The translations under genes were made by a program, and so were the position numbers. Shown here piece by piece: positions 13,817 through 16,581 of a DNA stretch of 16,581 nt; position 1 is the stretch's first letter, and every line of letters begins with the position of its first letter. A model generated the notes under the pieces. It searched no databases. It was not told the origin of the DNA and saw only the letters and a list, made by a program, of their open reading frames with translations. The DNA lies in assembly GCA_900547285.1 (NCBI GenBank), contig URGF01000036.1:1-16581 (forward strand), read 5' to 3'. Origin of the DNA: an uncultured Collinsella sp. GTDB taxonomy: Bacteria > Actinomycetota > Coriobacteriia > Coriobacteriales > Coriobacteriaceae.

Positions 13817-15376
13817 TTACTCGGCGGGGGTTACGCTACCGTCCTGGAAGCCAACGTTGTTGTGGGCAAAGCAGTCCTCGTACTTAAAGCCGGAGAGCTC
13901 CTCGCAAAGCGCCTTGACCTCGGGCTTGACGTCGGCCATCTTGCCGCCCTCCTTGACGCGGCGGATCTCGTCGCAAAGGACGTCGCACTGCTCCTTGTCG
14001 ATCTTGATGCCGCGGGCAAGGACAGCCGCGAGCAGGAAGAAGCCGGCGCAGCCGATGAGCATGTAGCCGCAGATGTACAGAGGCACGGTGGCGGGCTGGG
14101 TCACGGCGTCGCTGTTGCCGGCGGTCTGAATGAAGCCGGAGGCAGCAAGGACGATGGCCCATGCGTTAACGGCGATAGCCTGGGCGATCTGCTGACAGAG
14201 CTGCTGAGCGGAGCTGTAGATGCCCTCGCGACGACGCAGGGTGATGAGCTCATCGACATCGGGGATGTAGTTGAGCAGAACATCGGGCAGATACTGGAAG
14301 CCAACGTAGAAGAACTTCCAGATGGCGAAGATGATGGGGTAGGCGATCATGGCGATGGCGACCGTGGAGGTGCCGTTGATCTGACCAAAGGCGAAGTAGT
14401 TGTAGGCAATGATGCACGCGGCGCAACCGACGTTTGCCAGGTACCAAGACTTGTGGAAGCCCTTTTTGGCCATGAGGGCGACCCAGATGGCGGTGCAGAC
14501 GATAGCGACGACCTTGCCGGGCATCTCCATCACGGACTCGTAGGACTTAGGAATCTGCAGACAGTAGACGATGAAGAAGGACAGGCACGCAGACCAGCAG
14601 GCAGCGGCGAGCTTCGTGGAGACCTGCGCATACAGGACCTTGCGGAAGGACTTGTTGCGGAAGGTAGAGATAACGTCGATGAAAAACTTCTTGATACCCT
14701 CGCCGACGCTCTCGATCTTCTCCTGAGCGACCTCCTCGGGGGTGTGCTCCCACGTAGACAGGTACACGCACAGCAGCGAGATTGCCATGACCGAAGCGTT
14801 GATCGTAGCGATGATGAAGTAGCTGAACGGGTTGGTCTCTCCGAAGGTGCCAAAGCCAAAGCCGACGAGTGCTGCCATCAGGAAGCCGGCGGCGTTACCA
14901 AAGAGGTGCTTGTAGCCGGTGAGGTACGTACGCTCCTTGAAGTCGTCGGTCATCTCGATGGTCAGCGGCGACAGGTTGGCGGTGCAGAACGTGTACGCGA
15001 CGTTGTAGATCAGGTACAGCGCAAAGTAGTACGGGAAACCAAACGGCGTAGCCACAAAGATGAGCGGCTCGGCGACCATCATCGGGATAGCCAGCAAGAT
15101 CCAGAAACGGCGACGGCCAAAGATGCGGCCAATCTTGGTGGCATAGAAGTTATCGGCCACAAAACCCATCAGCGGGCAAAGAATGGCGTTGAGATAGATG
15201 GCGAACGAGCTGATCAGCGCAGCCTCGCCTGCGGACAGACCGCACTCCGTGGACAGGAACAGCACCATGTAGCTGTGCATAAAGCTCAGGGCACCGGAGT
15301 TGAGCATACCGCCCATACCAAAGCCCAAGCGCGTCCAGAATGTGATCTTGCGCTTTTTACCGATCTTGTTAGTCAT
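13817..15376 (-). CDS. GPH-family (glycoside-pentoside-hexuronide) MFS sugar:cation symporter
   Basis: A 519-residue multi-pass membrane protein with about 12 hydrophobic segments. The first cytoplasmic loop motif, with GFVAD (71-75) and GRRRFW (87-92), belongs to the GPH group of MFS carriers, whose members import disaccharides, glucuronides and, for TogT, oligogalacturonides. In this setting it most likely brings pectic oligosaccharides into the cell by cation symport. A charged cytoplasmic tail of about 63 residues follows the last membrane segment. The ATG at 15376 has AGGGAG four nt upstream; a start 26 codons earlier would add a hydrophilic stretch not expected in the family. A promoter with two operators lies at 15461-15513 and a terminator follows the gene, so it is a single-gene unit under shared control. 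Confidence 0.9.
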   Translation of the reverse strand: MTNKIGKKRKITFWTRLGFGMGGMLNSGALSFMHSYMVLFLSTECGLSAGEAALISSFAIYLNAILCPLMGFVADNFYATKIGRIFGRRRFWILLAIPMMVAEPLIFVATPFGFPYYFALYLIYNVAYTFCTANLSPLTIEMTDDFKERTYLTGYKHLFGNAAGFLMAALVGFGFGTFGETNPFSYFIIATINASVMAISLLCVYLSTWEHTPEEVAQEKIESVGEGIKKFFIDVISTFRNKSFRKVLYAQVSTKLAAACWSACLSFFIVYCLQIPKSYESVMEMPGKVVAIVCTAIWVALMAKKGFHKSWYLANVGCAACIIAYNYFAFGQINGTSTVAIAMIAYPIIFAIWKFFYVGFQYLPDVLLNYIPDVDELITLRRREGIYSSAQQLCQQIAQAIAVNAWAIVLAASGFIQTAGNSDAVTQPATVPLYICGYMLIGCAGFFLLAAVLARGIKIDKEQCDVLCDEIRRVKEGGKMADVKPEVKALCEELSGFKYEDCFAHNNVGFQDGSVTPAE

Positions 15377-15460
15377 CGAGCTCCCTCTCTTTTCTCGATT
15401 GTCTTGGAACAAGACATTGGAGTCCATACCGACGTCTGTCTGCATATCGCCCACTCGTAG

Positions 15461-15470
15461 GGTGAACGTT
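15461..15470. promoter_or_regulatory. Operator copy GGTGAACGTT at the transporter transcription start
   Basis: GGTGAACGTT followed by TAGC, so only the left half of the palindrome is conserved. It lies directly downstream of the -10 at 15478-15483, 40 bp from the copy at 15501. Confidence 0.65.
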
Positions 15471-15477
15471 TAGCTAG

Positions 15478-15506
15478 ATTATGCGCGATTGCATATGATA
15501 GGTGAA
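15478..15506 (-). promoter_or_regulatory. Candidate promoter of the transporter gene
   Basis: On the minus strand CATAAT (complement of 15478-15483) stands exactly 17 nt after TTCACC (complement of 15501-15506). The -35 is imperfect and lies inside an operator. The start of transcription would be near 15471, about 95 nt before the ATG. Confidence 0.6.
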
Positions 15507-15513
15507 CGTTCAC
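15502..15513. promoter_or_regulatory. Operator, perfect palindrome GTGAACGTTCAC over the transporter -35
   Basis: Same perfect 12-bp palindrome as at 744-755. It covers the -35 hexamer of the transporter promoter, as expected for a repressor site. Confidence 0.75.
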
Positions 15514-15620
15514 TTGTATATTATCCTTGAACGGTCGTTTTTTGCCGTTAAACGGACATCTGACTTGGAAAAAATCACGATTACATGGGTATTGAGTGGG
15601 TTTAAATTTGAGGCCGACTA

Positions 15621-15630
15621 GGTGAACGTT
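15621..15630. promoter_or_regulatory. Third upstream operator copy GGTGAACGTT
   Basis: GGTGAACGTT followed by TATT, left half only. It is 120 bp upstream of the copy at 15501, a multiple of the 40-bp spacing, and could serve as an auxiliary looping site for the transporter promoter. Confidence 0.5.
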
Positions 15631-15688
15631 TATTGTTTTCGCCGCTCCCGTACCCTCAGAAAGACACGCCCGAACAGACAGAACAAAC

Positions 15689-15722
15689 ATGGCCCCGCCG
15701 GGAACACTCCCGACGGGGCCAT
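15689..15722 (-). terminator. Terminator after uxaA
   Basis: ATGGCCCCG (15689-15697) pairs with CGGGGCCAT (15714-15722), continued by a 5-bp inner stem (15699-15703 with 15708-15712) and loop ACAC. On the minus strand a T-rich stretch follows (TGTTTGTT), interrupted by G. It lies 33 nt after the uxaA stop. Confidence 0.75.
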
Positions 15723-15755
15723 GGTCAATAGCGCCCTATGCGAACCCATTTACCG

Positions 15756-16581
15756 CTACAGGCAGACGCCATCCTTCCAAATGCTGATCTCGTGGCAGCC
15801 GCGACGCTCGGCACTCGTAAGCTTGCCGCTCGCCGTCTCTAGCACCAGCTGGTACAGGTCGTGGGCAGCCTCGTCGAGCGTACGCTCGCCCGTGGCGACC
15901 ACGCCGGCGTTAAAGTCCATCCAGTTGGCCTTGTGGTCGCACAGACGCTGGTTGGTGAACACCTTGAGTGTAGGCGCCGGTGCGCCAAACGGCGTGCCGC
16001 GGCCGGTCGAGAACAGGATTACGTGGCAGCCGGCAGCCGTCAGGGCCGTGGTGGATACCATGTCGTTGCCCGGACCGCACAGCATGTTCAGGCCATGCTT
16101 GGTAGCCTGACCGGCATACGGCAGTACGTCGACGATGGGGGCAGATCCGCCCTTTTGCACGCAGCCGCAGCTCTTGTCCTCGAGCGTGGTAATGCCGCCG
16201 TCCTTGTTGCCGGGACTCGGGTTCTCATAAACGACCTCGCCGTGGCTAATAAAGTAGTCCTTAAATCCATTGAGCATGTCGGAAGCGGCGTTAAAGACCT
16301 GCTCGTTCTCGCAACGGTCGAGCAGGATGCTCTCCGCGCCAAACATCTCGGGCACCTCGGTAAGCACCGACGTGCCGCCACGGGCGACGACCATATCGCT
16401 CACGCGACCGATCGTGGGGTTGGCGGTAATGCCTGAAAGACCGTCGGAGCCGCCACACTTAAGACCAATGACCAGCTCGGAGGCCGGAATGGGCTCGCGC
16501 TTGGACTGCTTGGCGAGGTCTGCCAGCTCGGCCAGAATCTTGTGGCCCTCGATTTGCTCGTCGGCTACATCCTGGCAGGTG
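15756..16581 (-). CDS. uxaA: Altronate dehydratase UxaA, C-terminal part, runs off the right edge
   Basis: An open frame of 274 residues before the stop continues without interruption to the window edge; the N-terminal SAF-type domain is outside. The segment GLKCGGSDGLSG, encoded at about 16432-16467, and DKSCGCVQKGG, encoded near 16143-16175, are hallmarks of the UxaA/GarD dehydratase family, with cysteines suited to iron binding. UxaA converts D-altronate to KDG and water, the route for saturated galacturonate. Galactarate dehydratase belongs to the same family and is the main alternative, but polygalacturonase and KDG-forming genes nearby favour altronate. It should act with UxaC and UxaB, which are not in view. 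A terminator at 15689-15722 separates it from the transporter, so it ends its own transcription unit. Confidence 0.87.
   Translation of the reverse strand, partial: TCQDVADEQIEGHKILAELADLAKQSKREPIPASELVIGLKCGGSDGLSGITANPTIGRVSDMVVARGGTSVLTEVPEMFGAESILLDRCENEQVFNAASDMLNGFKDYFISHGEVVYENPSPGNKDGGITTLEDKSCGCVQKGGSAPIVDVLPYAGQATKHGLNMLCGPGNDMVSTTALTAAGCHVILFSTGRGTPFGAPAPTLKVFTNQRLCDHKANWMDFNAGVVATGERTLDEAAHDLYQLVLETASGKLTSAERRGCHEISIWKDGVCL

Larger units (their letters stand above)
15377..15755. other. 379-nt intergenic regulatory gap between uxaA and the transporter
   Basis: No credible gene. It holds the transporter leader and promoter (15478-15506), three operator copies (15461, 15501 and 15621) and the uxaA terminator (15689-15722). 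The stretch 15514-15620 is AT-rich. It contains a diverged operator-like CTTGAACGGT near 15527 and a short palindrome CCGTTAAACGG at about 15545-15555; I see nothing else in it. Confidence 0.6.

Noticed and set aside
13760..15460. A 566-codon open frame on the plus strand opposite the transporter
   Set aside because: Composition is very rich in Asp, Gly, Val and Ala, typical of antisense frames. The minus strand encodes a clear membrane carrier with promoter, ribosome site and terminator.

Overview
The window looks like a catabolic locus for pectin (polygalacturonate and rhamnogalacturonan oligosaccharides) in a high-GC gut Actinobacterium. The overall style (GC-rich codons, frequent GTG/TTG starts, an anaerobe-type Fe-S flavoprotein pair, GPH-type sugar importer) fits the Coriobacteriia, most likely Collinsella or a close relative. 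The genus is inferred from sequence style and was not tested by a search.

Layout. The plus strand carries three genes: a GntR/FCD regulator (8-700), a KduD/DhuD-type short-chain dehydrogenase (861-1670) and a DhuI-type isomerase of the RpiB/LacAB fold (1811-2452), closed by a strong terminator at 2479-2518. Everything from 2573 to the right edge is on the minus strand. In order of transcription from the right these are: the C-terminal part of altronate dehydratase UxaA (terminator 15689-15722); a 379-nt regulatory gap with three operator copies and a promoter; a GPH/MFS transporter (terminator 13749-13793); a GH28 polygalacturonase; a small esterase; a pectin methylesterase fused to an alpha/beta-hydrolase; an SGNH esterase; a gap with two operators; a GH105 unsaturated uronyl hydrolase; a TIM-barrel isomerase/epimerase; a GltD-like Fe-S flavoprotein (terminator/repeat 4637-4702); and a FadH/old-yellow-enzyme-like reductase.

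How the parts fit. No enzyme here shows a signal peptide, so the picture is import of partly esterified oligogalacturonides by the transporter followed by cytoplasmic processing. Three esterases strip methyl and acetyl groups, GH28 releases saturated galacturonate, and GH105 releases unsaturated galacturonate. The unsaturated sugar would go through DhuI and KduD to 2-keto-3-deoxygluconate (KDG). The saturated sugar would reach KDG through tagaturonate, altronate and UxaA. No polysaccharide lyase is present, so unsaturated oligomers must come from elsewhere in the genome or from other microbes.

Regulation. A short operator, core GTGAACGTT and at best the perfect palindrome GTGAACGTTCAC, occurs upstream of kduD, GH105 and the transporter. 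At the last two promoters it is doubled with 40-41 bp spacing around the -10 region. Its central-CG palindrome is LacI-type, yet the only regulator in the window is a GntR/FCD protein, so the cognate regulator probably lies outside. The most unusual items are the fused cytosolic bifunctional esterase, the paired operators, a 38-nt near-perfect palindrome that contains one operator, and a repeated intergenic palindromic element seen twice.
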